Positions 23,472 through 34,572 are shown, counted from the stretch's first letter. The stretch: 64,000 bases of DNA from Nocardia sp. BMG111209 (GCF_000381925.1 NZ_KB907307.1:1736001-1800000), one strand, 5' to 3'. Numbers and translations are program-made. The notes: a model not told the origin generated them from the sequence alone.

Positions 23472-24458
23472 TCATCGTCGGTCGGCATCGAGCGCCGCGA
23501 TGACTTCGGCCGGCGGGCGGCGGGGGGTCGGCGGCGGCGGATCCGCACTTGTTGCCGCCCAGCCGATTCGGATGATCATCTGCGGAAATCCGCTGTCGTC
23601 GAGGATGTCTCGGCGAATATCGGAGCGGGTGCCGGGCAGTTCCAGCGGCTCGCTGAGCGGGCAACCGGCCATGCCGAGCATGGTCGCCGTCAGCAGCACG
23701 GCGCTGGTCGCCTCGCCCGCCCGCAACCGCGACAAGCGATCGTCCGCGCCGGTGGCCAGCAGCAGCATCCGGTCCACACCGTCGATGTCTCGCAAGACAG
23801 CTTGCGGCAGTACGGGATTCGCGAACGGGCGCACCGTCGCGCCGGTGGATGCGACCGTGCTGCGAGCCGGCACTCCCGACGTCGCGGCGTGTCGGCCGCT
23901 CCATCGAGCCAATTCGGCCGTGTAGTGGTCGTCGCGGGCATGCTGTGCGGCCGCGGAGACGAAGGCGCGCTCCAGATCCGCGCGCGCCGAACCGTCATCG
24001 ATGTCGCGCACGATGACCCCGCAGGCCGCTCCGGCCGCGACCATGGTGGCCACGTGTGCCGCGGGCACCTCCCACGAGGTGTAGCGGCGGCGGTCGCACC
24101 GGCGGTCCTCGATGGCCCGGCTCATTCGCAGATCGGCGAGAGTCGGCTCGGCACGGTGGAATTCGACCGCGGCGAGATGATCGGGAGCGGCCGGGTCCGG
24201 CAGCCGATGGACGCGGGTTCCCCAGCCGAGCCCGAGCGCCGCGATCCGCAGATGATGCAGCGCCGCACCGCAACTCACGAGCAGATCACGCTGATCCGGG
24301 TCGGTGGACAGCAGGTGCCGGGAGGTGTCGGCGTAGAGGTGCACAGTGGTGTCGCCCACCAGCCACCGCCACGGCTGCGAGTTGTGTACCGAGGGAGCGC
24401 GCACGGCCAGCGCCAGTGCGGCATACAGGGTTTCCCGATCGGGATGCTGAGCCGACAT
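23472..24458 (-). CDS. Acg-family nitroreductase-like protein 3
   Basis: 328 residues with VRAPSVHNSQPWRW near the N-terminus, RRYTSWEVPAAHVA in the middle and QMIIRIGWAATSA at the end. It is closely similar to protein 4 (32904-33875) over the whole length, including shared DNA near the 3' end. The start lies 11 bp after the SDR stop, and the USP1 gene follows after 38 bp. Likely flavin-binding; activity unproven. Confidence 0.85.
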   Translation of the reverse strand: MSAQHPDRETLYAALALAVRAPSVHNSQPWRWLVGDTTVHLYADTSRHLLSTDPDQRDLLVSCGAALHHLRIAALGLGWGTRVHRLPDPAAPDHLAAVEFHRAEPTLADLRMSRAIEDRRCDRRRYTSWEVPAAHVATMVAAGAACGVIVRDIDDGSARADLERAFVSAAAQHARDDHYTAELARWSGRHAATSGVPARSTVASTGATVRPFANPVLPQAVLRDIDGVDRMLLLATGADDRLSRLRAGEATSAVLLTATMLGMAGCPLSEPLELPGTRSDIRRDILDDSGFPQMIIRIGWAATSADPPPPTPRRPPAEVIAALDADRR

Positions 24459-24469
24459 CGCAGGACCTC

Positions 24470-25234
24470 TCACCAATCCTCGGTGCGGCGTTCCGCGGGA
24501 ACGGTGACGACCTGCCCCGCGGTGGCGCCGCCGTCGACGACGAATTCGGAACCGGTCGAATAGGTGGCCTCGGTGACGATGAACCGCACCATCGCCGCGA
24601 CCTCCTCCGGTTCGCCGAAGCGCGGCAGCGGCTGTGTGCTCGCCGACGAGTCGTCCATGCCGGCCGTCATCGGAGTGTGGATCGGTCCGGGGTGTACCGA
24701 ACAGACCCGGATACCGTCGTGCCCCAACTCCAGCGCGGCGGACTTCGTCAGTCCGCGCAGGCCCCATTTGCTCGCCGCGTAGGCGCCCAGGTCCGCATAA
24801 CCGACCAGGCCTGCGGTCGACGACACATTGACGATCACTCCCCCGCCCGCGGCGCGCAATCGCGGTACGGCCGTTCGCATTCCGAGCCACGCCCCGTACA
24901 GGTTGACATCGAGGACATGCCGGAAAGCCGTCGGAGTTTCGCTGTCGACACCGCCGAAATCCACGATTCCGGCGTTGTTCACCAGCACCGCGAGCGGCCC
25001 GAATTCCGCTTCGGCCTCGGAAATCACTGCGCGCCAATTTTTCTCGTCTGTCACATCGAGCCGCCGGAACGTCACCGACGGTCCCAGCGAGTCCGCGACA
25101 GCCCGGCCGTCGTGCTCGAGCAGATCCCCGATCACCACGCCGAGCTGTTGCTTCGCCAGCTCGGCCACGACGGCGGCACCGATACCGCGCGCCCCGCCGG
25201 TGACCAGTGCACTTCTACCGTGAAAGTTCGTCAT
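24470..25234 (-). CDS. short-chain dehydrogenase/reductase
   Basis: 254 residues. Rossmann motif TGGARGIG (residues 11-18), NNAG (about 90), catalytic Tyr/Lys in YAASKWG and the preceding Ser in VNVSST. Classical NAD(P)(H)-dependent oxidoreductase; substrate unknown, with 3-alpha/20-beta-hydroxysteroid dehydrogenase-like proteins as the nearest general match. First gene of the SDR-nitroreductase-USP operon, with the strongest box of the window 36 bp upstream. Confidence 0.9.
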   Translation of the reverse strand: MTNFHGRSALVTGGARGIGAAVVAELAKQQLGVVIGDLLEHDGRAVADSLGPSVTFRRLDVTDEKNWRAVISEAEAEFGPLAVLVNNAGIVDFGGVDSETPTAFRHVLDVNLYGAWLGMRTAVPRLRAAGGGVIVNVSSTAGLVGYADLGAYAASKWGLRGLTKSAALELGHDGIRVCSVHPGPIHTPMTAGMDDSSASTQPLPRFGEPEEVAAMVRFIVTEATYSTGSEFVVDGGATAGQVVTVPAERRTEDW

Positions 25235-25269
25235 GACTTCAGCTTCCCGCGCCGGCCCGGCCCCGCGAG

Positions 25270-25284
25270 ACGGCCGAAAGTCCC
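25270..25284 (-). promoter_or_regulatory. DosR-box-like site before SDR operon
   Basis: Minus-strand GGGACTTTCGGCCGT differs from the local consensus at one position and starts 36 bp before the SDR ATG, typical of a DosR-activated promoter. Confidence 0.7.
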
Positions 25285-25315
25285 CGGCGCGCAGGCCCTC
25301 GGGCAGCATTCGTTC

Positions 25316-26233
25316 TCACGCCTCGTCCCGGACGACCATCACCGGGCAGTGCGCGTGCTGCACCAGCGAATTCGAGGTCGACCCGAGCAGCAGGCCACGG
25401 AATCCGCCACGCCCACGGCTACCGACCACCACCAGTCGGGCCCGTTTCGACCAGTCGACCAGTACATCCGCCGGATCGGACGGATACATCATCCGGGTCA
25501 CCGCGACATCGGGATACTTCTCCTGCCATCCCGCCAGCCGCTCGGCCAGCAGCGCCTCCTCCTCCACCGCGATGGACGGCACCGACTCGAGGATGTACGG
25601 GTAGTCGGCGTACTGCCCGAGATTGGCGTCCGCCCAGACATGCACGGCCACCAGTTCGGCGCCGCGCTCCGCGGCTTCCTCGAAGGCCACGGCGAGCGCG
25701 GGCTCGCCGACCGGGCCGCCGTCGATCCCGACGACCACCGGGCCGCCGGTCCGCACCGCGTCATCGGCATCGGGATCCGCACGCACCACCGCAACCGCGC
25801 CGTGCGCGTGACCGGTGACCGGCACCAGGATCGAACCCATGTGTGCCGGGCGCTCGCCGGCGCCGATCACGACCCGGTAAGCGGTCGCGCTCAGTCGCAC
25901 CAGCAACGAGCCGGCGTCACCGTCGGCCACCATGGACGACAGGCGCAGCGCGGGATACCGTTGCCGCACCTTGTCCACGGCCGTGCCGGTGTATACCTCA
26001 CCGCGGTCGTGCATCGCCTCGACCACCGGAGTGATCGTCACATCGTATCGGCTGTACACCTCTGCCAGCCGGTCCAACTGCAGGCCGTGCACGATCAGCA
26101 ATTCGCGCCCGCGCCGGTCGGCCACCTCGGCGGCCCACATCAGCGCCCGGTCCGCTGCCTGCGAGCCGTCGATACCGACCACCACTGCGGCCGAAGCCAG
26201 GTGGTGCGGGTCGTCGTTGTGCTGCCGGTCCAT
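25316..26233 (-). CDS. tandem universal stress protein 2
   Basis: 305 residues, two UspA domains. The second has a full ATP loop (VVGSRGRGGFRGLLLGS). The first is altered (VVIGAGERPAHMGS) and may not bind ATP the same way. GAGGAGG lies 5 bases before the ATG. A DosR-like site is 74 bp upstream. It is the most diverged of the four USPs in this window together with USP3. Confidence 0.88.
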   Translation of the reverse strand: MDRQHNDDPHHLASAAVVVGIDGSQAADRALMWAAEVADRRGRELLIVHGLQLDRLAEVYSRYDVTITPVVEAMHDRGEVYTGTAVDKVRQRYPALRLSSMVADGDAGSLLVRLSATAYRVVIGAGERPAHMGSILVPVTGHAHGAVAVVRADPDADDAVRTGGPVVVGIDGGPVGEPALAVAFEEAAERGAELVAVHVWADANLGQYADYPYILESVPSIAVEEEALLAERLAGWQEKYPDVAVTRMMYPSDPADVLVDWSKRARLVVVGSRGRGGFRGLLLGSTSNSLVQHAHCPVMVVRDEA

Positions 26234-26306
26234 CGCGTCCTCCTCGGGAGACATTCCGGCCGAGCGCCGGATGTCCTCACGGTAGGAAGAACCGGCCGCC
26301 ACCGAT

Positions 26307-26321
26307 GCGGTCCAAAGTCCC
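26307..26321 (-). promoter_or_regulatory. DosR-box-like site before USP2
   Basis: Minus-strand GGGACTTTGGACCGC, in the 118-bp gap between the wax-ester synthase stop and USP2, 74 bp before the USP2 ATG. Confidence 0.6.
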
Positions 26322-26351
26322 GCACTCGTGGTCCGATCGCCCTGTTCGGCA

Positions 26352-27143
26352 TCAGCCGCCGGATTCGAGCTCCCGCATCGGTTCGGCGACGCGCGCTCGC
26401 AGCAGCAACTCGGCCAGGCCGCGCTCGATACCGGCAGCCAGAACGTCGATGTCGGGGGTGCTGTCGTAGTCGCCGGTGATACCGAATCCGATCGGACCGT
26501 TGAACGAGGACGGGGCGGCCGGGGCCACCGCGGCCCAGACGACCGGCACCAGGCTGCGCACCAGCGACAGCGCACGTCCCGGCGCCGCTGTGGACAACCT
26601 CACCAGATGACCGGCCGGCCGCAGCGGGTCGATGCGCGGCGACCGCGGTGCCGCCGGGTTCGGCCGATCGGAATCGGTTCGGTCGCAGAAACTTTCGAGC
26701 AGGGACAAGCCCGAGATCCCGTCCACCATGGCATGGTGTGCCTGGATCAGCATCGCCCAGCGGTCATCGACGATACGTTCGATCACCACGCAGCGCCACA
26801 GCGGGCGGTCCGGATCCAGACGCTGTTCGAGTTCGTCGGCGACCACATCCCGCAAGGATTGTTCGTCGCCGGGATCGGGCAACGCGATCCAGCGGAGGTG
26901 ATGGTCCGGATCGAAGGCCGGGTCGTCCACCCAGACCGGAGCGTCCAGATCCCACTGCGCCCGCTGTACCCGTTGCCTCAGTCGCGGGTGTCGATCCGCG
27001 ATCGCCAGCAGCCGGGCGCGCAGGCGATCCCGGGCCGGAGGTGCGCCGGCGATCACCGCCACTACGCCGATACCCAGACTGACGTGCCGATCGGCCTCCT
27101 CCAATTCGAGAAAGCCCGTGTCCAGCGTGTGCAAACCGGCCAT
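26352..27143 (-). CDS. WS/DGAT acyltransferase with internal deletion
   Basis: 263 residues, against roughly 460 for wax-ester synthase/diacylglycerol acyltransferases such as Tgs1 (Rv3130c). The N-terminal half is normal: LDTGFLELE and the catalytic HHAMVDG (136-142). After SSFNGPIG (residue 219) the sequence jumps to FGITGDYDSTPDIDVLA, which resembles the last 45 residues of the family. About 200 residues of the C-terminal domain are missing in frame. Triacylglycerol synthesis is the ancestral role; activity is doubtful. ATG 27143 follows GAAGG by 8 bases; upstream in-frame codons are less likely. Confidence 0.75.
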   Translation of the reverse strand: MAGLHTLDTGFLELEEADRHVSLGIGVVAVIAGAPPARDRLRARLLAIADRHPRLRQRVQRAQWDLDAPVWVDDPAFDPDHHLRWIALPDPGDEQSLRDVVADELEQRLDPDRPLWRCVVIERIVDDRWAMLIQAHHAMVDGISGLSLLESFCDRTDSDRPNPAAPRSPRIDPLRPAGHLVRLSTAAPGRALSLVRSLVPVVWAAVAPAAPSSFNGPIGFGITGDYDSTPDIDVLAAGIERGLAELLLRARVAEPMRELESGG

Positions 27144-27261
27144 GGTGGCGACCTTCACCGGCAACCGTCGACGCGTTGCGCGACTGGGAAATTGCCGATC
27201 CGTTGCCACCATCCTGTCGTGATCCGGCGGGTCTGGGCAGATACCTTGGTCCTCATCGGGA

Positions 27262-27276
27262 CAGACTTCCGGCCAT
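27262..27276 (-). promoter_or_regulatory. weak DosR-box-like site
   Basis: CAGACTTCCGGCCAT on the plus strand, 11 of 15 to the local consensus, between the pfkB stop region and the WS/DGAT start 119 bp away. Low confidence. Confidence 0.3.
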
Positions 27277-27284
27277 GGCCGGTG

Positions 27285-28256
27285 TCAATCGGCGGACCAG
27301 GCCGGCGCAGGCGTGCTCTCCGCCGTGTCCTCGGTGAGCCGGCGATACAGTTCGGCGATGTGCTCGGGGCGCCCCGGGCCGGTCCCGGGTACCGCCAGCG
27401 CCGCGCTCGCGGCGGCGATACCCAGCCGCACGGTATCGCCGAGATCCCATCCCCGCGCCAGCGCCACGACGAGGCCTCCCATCATCGCGTCACCCGCCCC
27501 GATACCGCTGACCACCGGCTGCGTGATCGGCGGGAACCATCGCCCGAGGTCCGCGGTCACCAGGAGCGCGCCGTCGGCGCCGAGCGAGACGACCACGATC
27601 CGAGCCACACCGGCGGCGATGAGTTCGCGTGCGGCGGCGATCTGATCGTCGTGAGTGCGTAGCGGCCGTCCGGCGCACTCACTGAGCTCGCGTACGCTCG
27701 GCTTGAGCACTTCGATCGGGCCTTGCAGATGCCGCAGCGCTTCGCCGGAGGTGTCGACGGCCACCGGGACCCTCAGCAGTGCGGCCCGCTCGACCAGCCG
27801 CTGGTAGAAAGCCGGTGATACGCCGGGCGGCAGACTGCCGCTGGCCACCAGGAACCGGGCTCCCGTCGTAGCGAGTGCCTTCGCTACCGCATCGAGGCAT
27901 CGATCCTGCTCTTCCGCGGTCAGAGCTGCGCCGGGCAGCACGAACCGATACTGCCGGTCGGTGGATCGCTCGGTGATCGAGAAACTCTCCCGGGTCCAGC
28001 CGGTCACCTGCACCGGGTGCGTCGATACCCCGGCGTCGGCGACCAGTTGTTCCAGCAGACGTCCGGAGTGCCCGCCGGACGGGAAGACCGCCGTCGGCTC
28101 GCCGCCGAGGGCCAGCACGGTGCGCGCGACGTTGATTCCGCCGCCGCCCGGATCGAATCGTGGTGTGTCGCAGCGCATTTTCTCTGTCTGCCGCAGTTGC
28201 GGAATACCGGCGGCGATATCTATCGCGGGATTCATTGTCACAGTGACGACCGACAT
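27285..28256 (-). CDS. pfkB: PfkB-type phosphofructokinase (ribokinase family)
   Basis: 323 residues. Substrate-binding FDPGGGGINVAR near residue 35-46, and the catalytic anion-hole motif SGIGAGDAMMGG near 250. Matches Rv2029c (PfkB), a DosR-regulon sugar kinase. It phosphorylates fructose 6-phosphate or a related phosphosugar. ATG 28256 is preferred because AAAGG lies 9 bases upstream; the in-frame GTG at 28262 is closer. It starts 49 bp behind the USP3 stop, so the two are probably cotranscribed. Confidence 0.88.
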   Translation of the reverse strand: MSVVTVTMNPAIDIAAGIPQLRQTEKMRCDTPRFDPGGGGINVARTVLALGGEPTAVFPSGGHSGRLLEQLVADAGVSTHPVQVTGWTRESFSITERSTDRQYRFVLPGAALTAEEQDRCLDAVAKALATTGARFLVASGSLPPGVSPAFYQRLVERAALLRVPVAVDTSGEALRHLQGPIEVLKPSVRELSECAGRPLRTHDDQIAAARELIAAGVARIVVVSLGADGALLVTADLGRWFPPITQPVVSGIGAGDAMMGGLVVALARGWDLGDTVRLGIAAASAALAVPGTGPGRPEHIAELYRRLTEDTAESTPAPAWSAD

Positions 28257-28305
28257 CGCCACCCGCCTTTCTATCGGCCGGAGCAGAACACGGCTTCCGG
28301 ACCGG

Positions 28306-29307
28306 CTACTCGCCGGATTTCACCTCGACCCGCGATACGGGTTGCGTCCCAGTCGATTCCACGCCGACGGCGGCATCATCGGCAGGGTCGGCGGTCGTCG
28401 CCGCCGGGGCCGGAAGTCCCTGCGAGCGCCGACCGGACAGCCGGCCCGGCTCGATCGTGTCGCGGCCACCTTGCGAGCGGCCGCACACGAGTACCGGGCA
28501 CAGCGACCGATGCAGCAGGTCGCGGCTCGTCGAACCCAGCAGGACCGCAGCTGCGCTGTGCCGTCCCCGGCTACCCAGCACCAGCATCTGAGCATGCGCG
28601 GACCGGGCGATCAGCACCGATATCGTGCTGCCTGCCGCGGCTGTGGCGGTGACCGCAACCCGGGGATATCGCTCCCGCCACGGTGCCAGGGCCCGAGACA
28701 GCAAGGTCCGCGCCACTGCGGCGCCATCGGGCTGCCCCAGCGGCGCGATGCCCGGCGCCCAGGCATGTACAGCGGCCAGCGGCGCGCCCAGCGCGGCGGC
28801 CAACTCGAATGCCGAACCGACGGCCTGATCGCCGATCTCGGTTCCGTCCACCCCGACGAGCACGGGTTCCTGCCGTGGGATCGGCCGACCGGTGGTCCCG
28901 CGCCACACCCCGACCGGGCACCGGGAGCCGGTCACGACATGAATCGTGGTCGGGCCGATCAGCTGCGAGTGGTAGATGGATTGGGCCCCGACGATCACCA
29001 GCCGTGCCCGCTCGCTCGCCTCGATCAGAGCGGAATCGGCCGGACCGGGACAGGACACGCCGTCGAGATGTAGTGCGTCGGTACAGGTTCGCGCCAATGC
29101 GACGGCATGCCCGAGGACATCGGCGGCCGCCGGCGAGCCGGGCGCGGCCGGATGCCGCGCGTGCGGCACCGGCCGGGCATGCAAAACCGTCAGCGGTGCA
29201 TCCAGCCCGTTGGCGAGGTAGGCCGCCCACCGGAGGGCGTTCATGGCGACGGTGGATCCGTCGACTCCGACGACCACAGGTCCCCCGATGTTCCGGTCCG
29301 GGCTCAT
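28306..29307 (-). CDS. tandem universal stress protein 3, with long C-terminal tail
   Basis: 333 residues from ATG 29307; ATG 29334 is an alternative and neither has a clear ribosome site. Two UspA domains: the first has a degenerate loop (IVGAQSIYHSQLIGPTT), the second a nearly full one (VLGSRGRHSAAAVLLGSTS). About 50 extra residues after the second domain are Ala/Pro/Thr-rich and low in predicted structure. A DosR-like site is 58 bp upstream of 29307. First gene of a likely USP3-pfkB operon, divergent from kinase 3. Confidence 0.82.
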   Translation of the reverse strand: MSPDRNIGGPVVVGVDGSTVAMNALRWAAYLANGLDAPLTVLHARPVPHARHPAAPGSPAAADVLGHAVALARTCTDALHLDGVSCPGPADSALIEASERARLVIVGAQSIYHSQLIGPTTIHVVTGSRCPVGVWRGTTGRPIPRQEPVLVGVDGTEIGDQAVGSAFELAAALGAPLAAVHAWAPGIAPLGQPDGAAVARTLLSRALAPWRERYPRVAVTATAAAGSTISVLIARSAHAQMLVLGSRGRHSAAAVLLGSTSRDLLHRSLCPVLVCGRSQGGRDTIEPGRLSGRRSQGLPAPAATTADPADDAAVGVESTGTQPVSRVEVKSGE

Positions 29308-29364
29308 CGACCCACGATCGCGCGTTCGGGCCATTGCCGGGAGAGCCGAACTCACCGTGTCCCG

Positions 29365-29379
29365 GTGACCATCGGCCAC
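29365..29379 (-). promoter_or_regulatory. DosR-box-like site in divergent promoter
   Basis: GTGACCATCGGCCAC on the plus strand, nearly identical to 14486-14500. It sits 58 bp before USP3 and about 170 bp before kinase 3. An 8-bp palindrome AGGGCCCT is at 29396-29403. Confidence 0.5.
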
Positions 29380-29507
29380 AGTCGCGCAGCTGCGAAGGGC
29401 CCTCGATCACAGGGCGTATCCCCTTGCCGGGACCATGTCCCATCGCCGGCTCCGGGCCCGGGTCGATGACCGCTCCGCCGGAGGCGGAGGTCCCCGCCCC
29501 GGGGTAG

Positions 29508-31322
<1,815 letters not shown>

Positions 31323-31334
31323 ATCTCCCGGGAA

Positions 31335-32237
31335 TCACGCGCCGGGCCCCCTCGCGACGATGATCGGGCACTCCACCGAATGCGCGAGCGCGCTGCTGGT
31401 CGACCCGATCAACATGCCGGTGAACCCGCCGCGACCGTGACTGCCGACCACCACCAACTGGGCTCGGTCGGAGATGTCCAGGATGGCGCGGGTCGGATGA
31501 TCCTGAACCAGGATGCGCTGTACCGTCACGTCCGGGTGGCGCTCGGTCCAGCCGGCCATGCTCTCGGCGAATACGGCGTCCTCGGTCACACGGATGGCTT
31601 TCCAGCCGTCGACCGAGATGTCCAGGGCGGCGGACATGTCGCTCCACGAATGGACCGCGATCACGCCGACCTTGCGGCGTGACGCCTCCTCGAATGCGAT
31701 CCGCAACGCCGGCATGCTGTTTTCGCTGCCGTCGACACCGACGACCACCGGCCGGGCCATCAGTACCGGATCGGTAGCGGAGATCGAGTGCACGATCGCC
31801 GCCGGGCAGTGCGCATGCCTGATCGTCGCGGCGCCGACCGAACCGAGCAGTCCGCGGCGCACTGCGCCCAGCCCGCGACTGCCGACGACGATCATCCGCG
31901 CGCTCCGCGACCGTTCCACGAGTTCACCCACGATGTGGCCGGCGGTGATCTCCTTGGTGATCGACAGTTCGTCGCCCGGCACGGCGGTGCGCGCGATCCG
32001 TTCGGCCTCGGTGAGGACCCGCTCACCCTCGACCCGCAGCCAGTCCAGCTCGGTCATCATGGCTGGACCGAAGCCCGGAGGGACCGCGATGGAGGTGATC
32101 AGGTGCAGTCGGCTGCCGTACAGAGCGGCGTCGGCGGCCGCCCACGCGGCTGCGCTGTACGACACGGCCGAACCGTCGACCGCCGCGATGATCGGCGCTT
32201 CCGGGTCCGGGGTGTTGGAGGTGTTCTGCTCGGTCAT
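31335..32237 (-). CDS. tandem universal stress protein 4
   Basis: 300 residues, two UspA domains with full loops (VVGSRGLGAVRRGLLGS and VVGSHGRGGFTGMLIGS). Strong paralogue of USP1, including EEASRRKVG and ESMAGWTER segments. AAGGAG lies 7 bases before the ATG. Last gene of a nitroreductase 4 - Rv1733c-like - USP4 operon, 31 bp behind the preceding stop. Confidence 0.9.
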   Translation of the reverse strand: MTEQNTSNTPDPEAPIIAAVDGSAVSYSAAAWAAADAALYGSRLHLITSIAVPPGFGPAMMTELDWLRVEGERVLTEAERIARTAVPGDELSITKEITAGHIVGELVERSRSARMIVVGSRGLGAVRRGLLGSVGAATIRHAHCPAAIVHSISATDPVLMARPVVVGVDGSENSMPALRIAFEEASRRKVGVIAVHSWSDMSAALDISVDGWKAIRVTEDAVFAESMAGWTERHPDVTVQRILVQDHPTRAILDISDRAQLVVVGSHGRGGFTGMLIGSTSSALAHSVECPIIVARGPGA

Positions 32238-32268
32238 CGGATCTCCTTCGAGAGAGCTGGACGGGGAC

Positions 32269-32871
32269 CTATCTGCCCTGTCCGAGCGGGTGGTCGGTCA
32301 GCAGTCGCCACTCCCGCGCCCATTCGGCGGTGTGCAGCCGCAGTATCTGCCGATGGGTGAATACGACGAGCGCGACTGCCGAGGACCAGATCGCAACCAG
32401 GAGGAGGACACCGGCGCCGATACCGCGCGAGGCGGCCGCATCCGCGTCGAGCGGCGGATCGGTCTGCCGTCCGTCGCGATCGACCCAGACCGGCACCGTG
32501 TCTCCACGATGAGCATGGCCGGCTACAGCGATGACCGTGTGGCCCGTATGCCCGCCGTACGTCCAGGTAACCGTGGCGTCGGTCCGCGGGATCGCCTGCC
32601 CCGCCGCATCGGATCGGACCACAGTTACCGGATCATCCGAAATCGTGGCCGCCACATCGGTTTTCGATGCGTTCTCAGCGGCGATGGACACTTGGGCGGA
32701 CGAATACTCCGCCGTCCCGGCGGCGCCCGCCACCGGGATCGCCGCCAGCATGACCGCAGCGGCGGCGATACGAATCAGCGCCTCCGCCCGGTCGGACGGT
32801 CGCATCAAAGGACTACGGCTGCACGGCAACTGCCGCCAGATCCGCACCGGCATCGACGAATATCGAGGCAC
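32269..32871 (-). CDS. Rv1733c-like membrane protein
   Basis: 200 residues from a GTG with AGAGAGG 8 bases upstream; 212 if the GTG at 32907 is used. Two membrane helices (AAAAVMLAAIPVAGAAG near residue 40 and GIGAGVLLLVAIWSSAVALVVF near 160) flank an extracytoplasmic domain with GDTVPVWVDRDG. The layout, LPC at the start and WVD motif match Rv1733c, a DosR-regulon antigen of unknown function. It sits in an operon between nitroreductase 4 and USP4. Confidence 0.8.
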   Translation of the reverse strand: MPRYSSMPVRIWRQLPCSRSPLMRPSDRAEALIRIAAAAVMLAAIPVAGAAGTAEYSSAQVSIAAENASKTDVAATISDDPVTVVRSDAAGQAIPRTDATVTWTYGGHTGHTVIAVAGHAHRGDTVPVWVDRDGRQTDPPLDADAAASRGIGAGVLLLVAIWSSAVALVVFTHRQILRLHTAEWAREWRLLTDHPLGQGR

Positions 32872-32903
32872 GGTGATCACCTCTCTCAACTCTCGGGATC
32901 GGT

Positions 32904-33875
32904 TCACAACCGATGTACGTACTCGTCCAAGGGCCGCCGCGGTGTCGGCGCCAACGGCTCCGAACTCGTTGCCGCCCAGCCGATTCGAATGATCATCTGC
33001 GGAAATCCGCTGTCGCCGATCACCTGGTCGCGGATCTCCGCGCGGGTGGCCGGTACTTCCAGGGGCTCGGTGAGCGGGCAGGTCGCCATGCCGAACATGG
33101 TGGCGGTGAGCAGGATTGCGCTGGTGGCCTCGCCGGCCCGCAGCCGCGACAGCCGGTCGTCGCCGGCAGTGGCGAGCAACAGCATCCGGTCGGCGCCCTC
33201 GGTGTCGCGCAGAACAGCCTGCGGCAGACCGGGGTCCGCGAAGGGCCGCGTAGTGGCATCGGTCGCCGCGACCGCGCTACGGGCGGGAACACCCACGGTC
33301 GCGGCGTGCCGCCCGCTCCATCGGGACAGTTCCGCACCGTAACCGAAGTCCCGGGTGTGCTGCCACGCGGCACGTTCGAAGGCGTGCACCAGTTGCGCTC
33401 TGGCCCAACTGTCTTCGATGTCGCGTACGACGACCCCGCACTCCGCAGCGGCGGCCGCGAGGGCCGACACGTGCGCGGCGGGAACCTCCCAGGACGTGTA
33501 GCGCCGACGGTCGGTGCGGCGGTCGGAGATCGCTTGGCTGAGCCGCAGCGCTGCGATGGTCGGTTCCGCCGCGTGGAATTCGACGGCGGCCAGGTGGTCC
33601 GGGTCGTCCGGGTTCGGCAGCCGATGGACGACGGAGTCCCAGCCCAGCCCACGCGCGGCGATCCGCAGATGATGCAGGGCAGCGCCGCAGCTGAGGATCA
33701 GGTCACGGCCGTCCGGGTCGGTATGCATCAGCTGCCGGCTCGGATCGGCGTACAGCTGGAGGGTACTGTCCCCCATCCGCCACGACCAGGGTTGTGTGTT
33801 GTGCACCGACGGCGCACGGGCCGCCAGCGCCAGCGCCGCGCGGAATGTGTCGTGCTCGAGATGTGTAGTGGTCAT
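32904..33875 (-). CDS. Acg-family nitroreductase-like protein 4
   Basis: 323 residues with ARAPSVHNTQPWSW near the start, RRYTSWEVPAAHVS and QMIIRIGWAATSS; the close paralogue of protein 3. ATG 33875 is favoured because GGAGG lies 5 bases before it; the adjacent ATG 33878 is too close. First gene of the operon leading to USP4. A DosR-like box is 84 bp upstream. Confidence 0.85.
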   Translation of the reverse strand: MTTTHLEHDTFRAALALAARAPSVHNTQPWSWRMGDSTLQLYADPSRQLMHTDPDGRDLILSCGAALHHLRIAARGLGWDSVVHRLPNPDDPDHLAAVEFHAAEPTIAALRLSQAISDRRTDRRRYTSWEVPAAHVSALAAAAAECGVVVRDIEDSWARAQLVHAFERAAWQHTRDFGYGAELSRWSGRHAATVGVPARSAVAATDATTRPFADPGLPQAVLRDTEGADRMLLLATAGDDRLSRLRAGEATSAILLTATMFGMATCPLTEPLEVPATRAEIRDQVIGDSGFPQMIIRIGWAATSSEPLAPTPRRPLDEYVHRL

Positions 33876-33958
33876 CATGGCCTCCAACGGCCGGGTCGGT
33901 CCTCGGTATCGTCGTTTTCGCTGGGTTTCAGCATCGCGCGTGGACCCCGTTCGCCGGG

Positions 33959-33973
33959 ACGGCCGAAAGTCAC
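33959..33973 (-). promoter_or_regulatory. DosR-box-like site before nitroreductase 4 operon
   Basis: Minus-strand GTGACTTTCGGCCGT keeps one arm and the centre of the box seen at 25270-25284, before the paralogous operon. The shared position supports a duplicated regulatory region. Confidence 0.6.
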
Positions 33974-34572
33974 CGGCAGGAGGGACATCGGGTACGAGTC
34001 CAGCGGTGTCGGCCGACTCCGCGACACCGTCCGGACACCGGCAATCATGGCCGTGCGGTACCGGCGCCGGCTGGGCCGGAAACGGCACGATCGAGTCGTC
34101 GATGAGGTCCTCGCTCACCGATCAGTGCGGAGGCGGCGAGCCGTGATCGCCGGTCGGGCTGCCGTCACGCAGCCGCGGTGGCCCTCGGCGTCCACGATCC
34201 TGCCGAGCCGGTGGACCTACGCACCGACATCCTCACTCCCGAATGGTGAGGTGCCCACCTCGAGGGTGCCGCCGAACTGCGCGATGCTCGGGCCCTCCGC
34301 TTGCGACCGAGCAGGCCGGCTCAAATACCCAACCCGGAACTCCACCACCTCCCCTCGTGGCTATCTGGAGCTGCCGATCGGCGTGCACTCCCGTGGTGGT
34401 GCTACCACCACTGACGACGAGCGGACGCCTGCCCGGATTTGACGGGTCACCCTCGACCGGATCACCCCCGAGGCCTGACCCCGCGCATTGCCCTATCCGG
34501 TGGTCTGGCCGGCGCGGCGGATGTTGCTGCTGCCATGCCAACGCGCCGACCGAAGCGAGGTAGGGTTGCCGC
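33974..34572. other. 599-bp stretch without a convincing gene
   Basis: No frame shows family sequence. A plus-strand stretch ending at the TGA near 34249 (LGVHDPAEPVDLRTDILTPEW) has natural composition and may be a remnant of a lost gene. A hairpin GTGGTGGT-gct-ACCACCAC is at 34393-34411. It ends at the promoter of the CPBP gene. Confidence 0.4.

Noticed and set aside
24056..26479. Long plus-strand frame (about 807 codons) opposite nitroreductase 3, SDR and USP2
   Set aside because: Antisense shadow over three supported genes, with no family motif.
32263..32277. GGGGACCTATCTGCC, a DosR-box look-alike before USP4
   Set aside because: Poor match in the right arm, and it lies inside the 3' end of the Rv1733c-like gene in an operon that already has a box at 33959.
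34393..34411. GTGGTGGT-gct-ACCACCAC hairpin as a terminator
   Set aside because: No convincing gene ends here, so a terminator role has no support.
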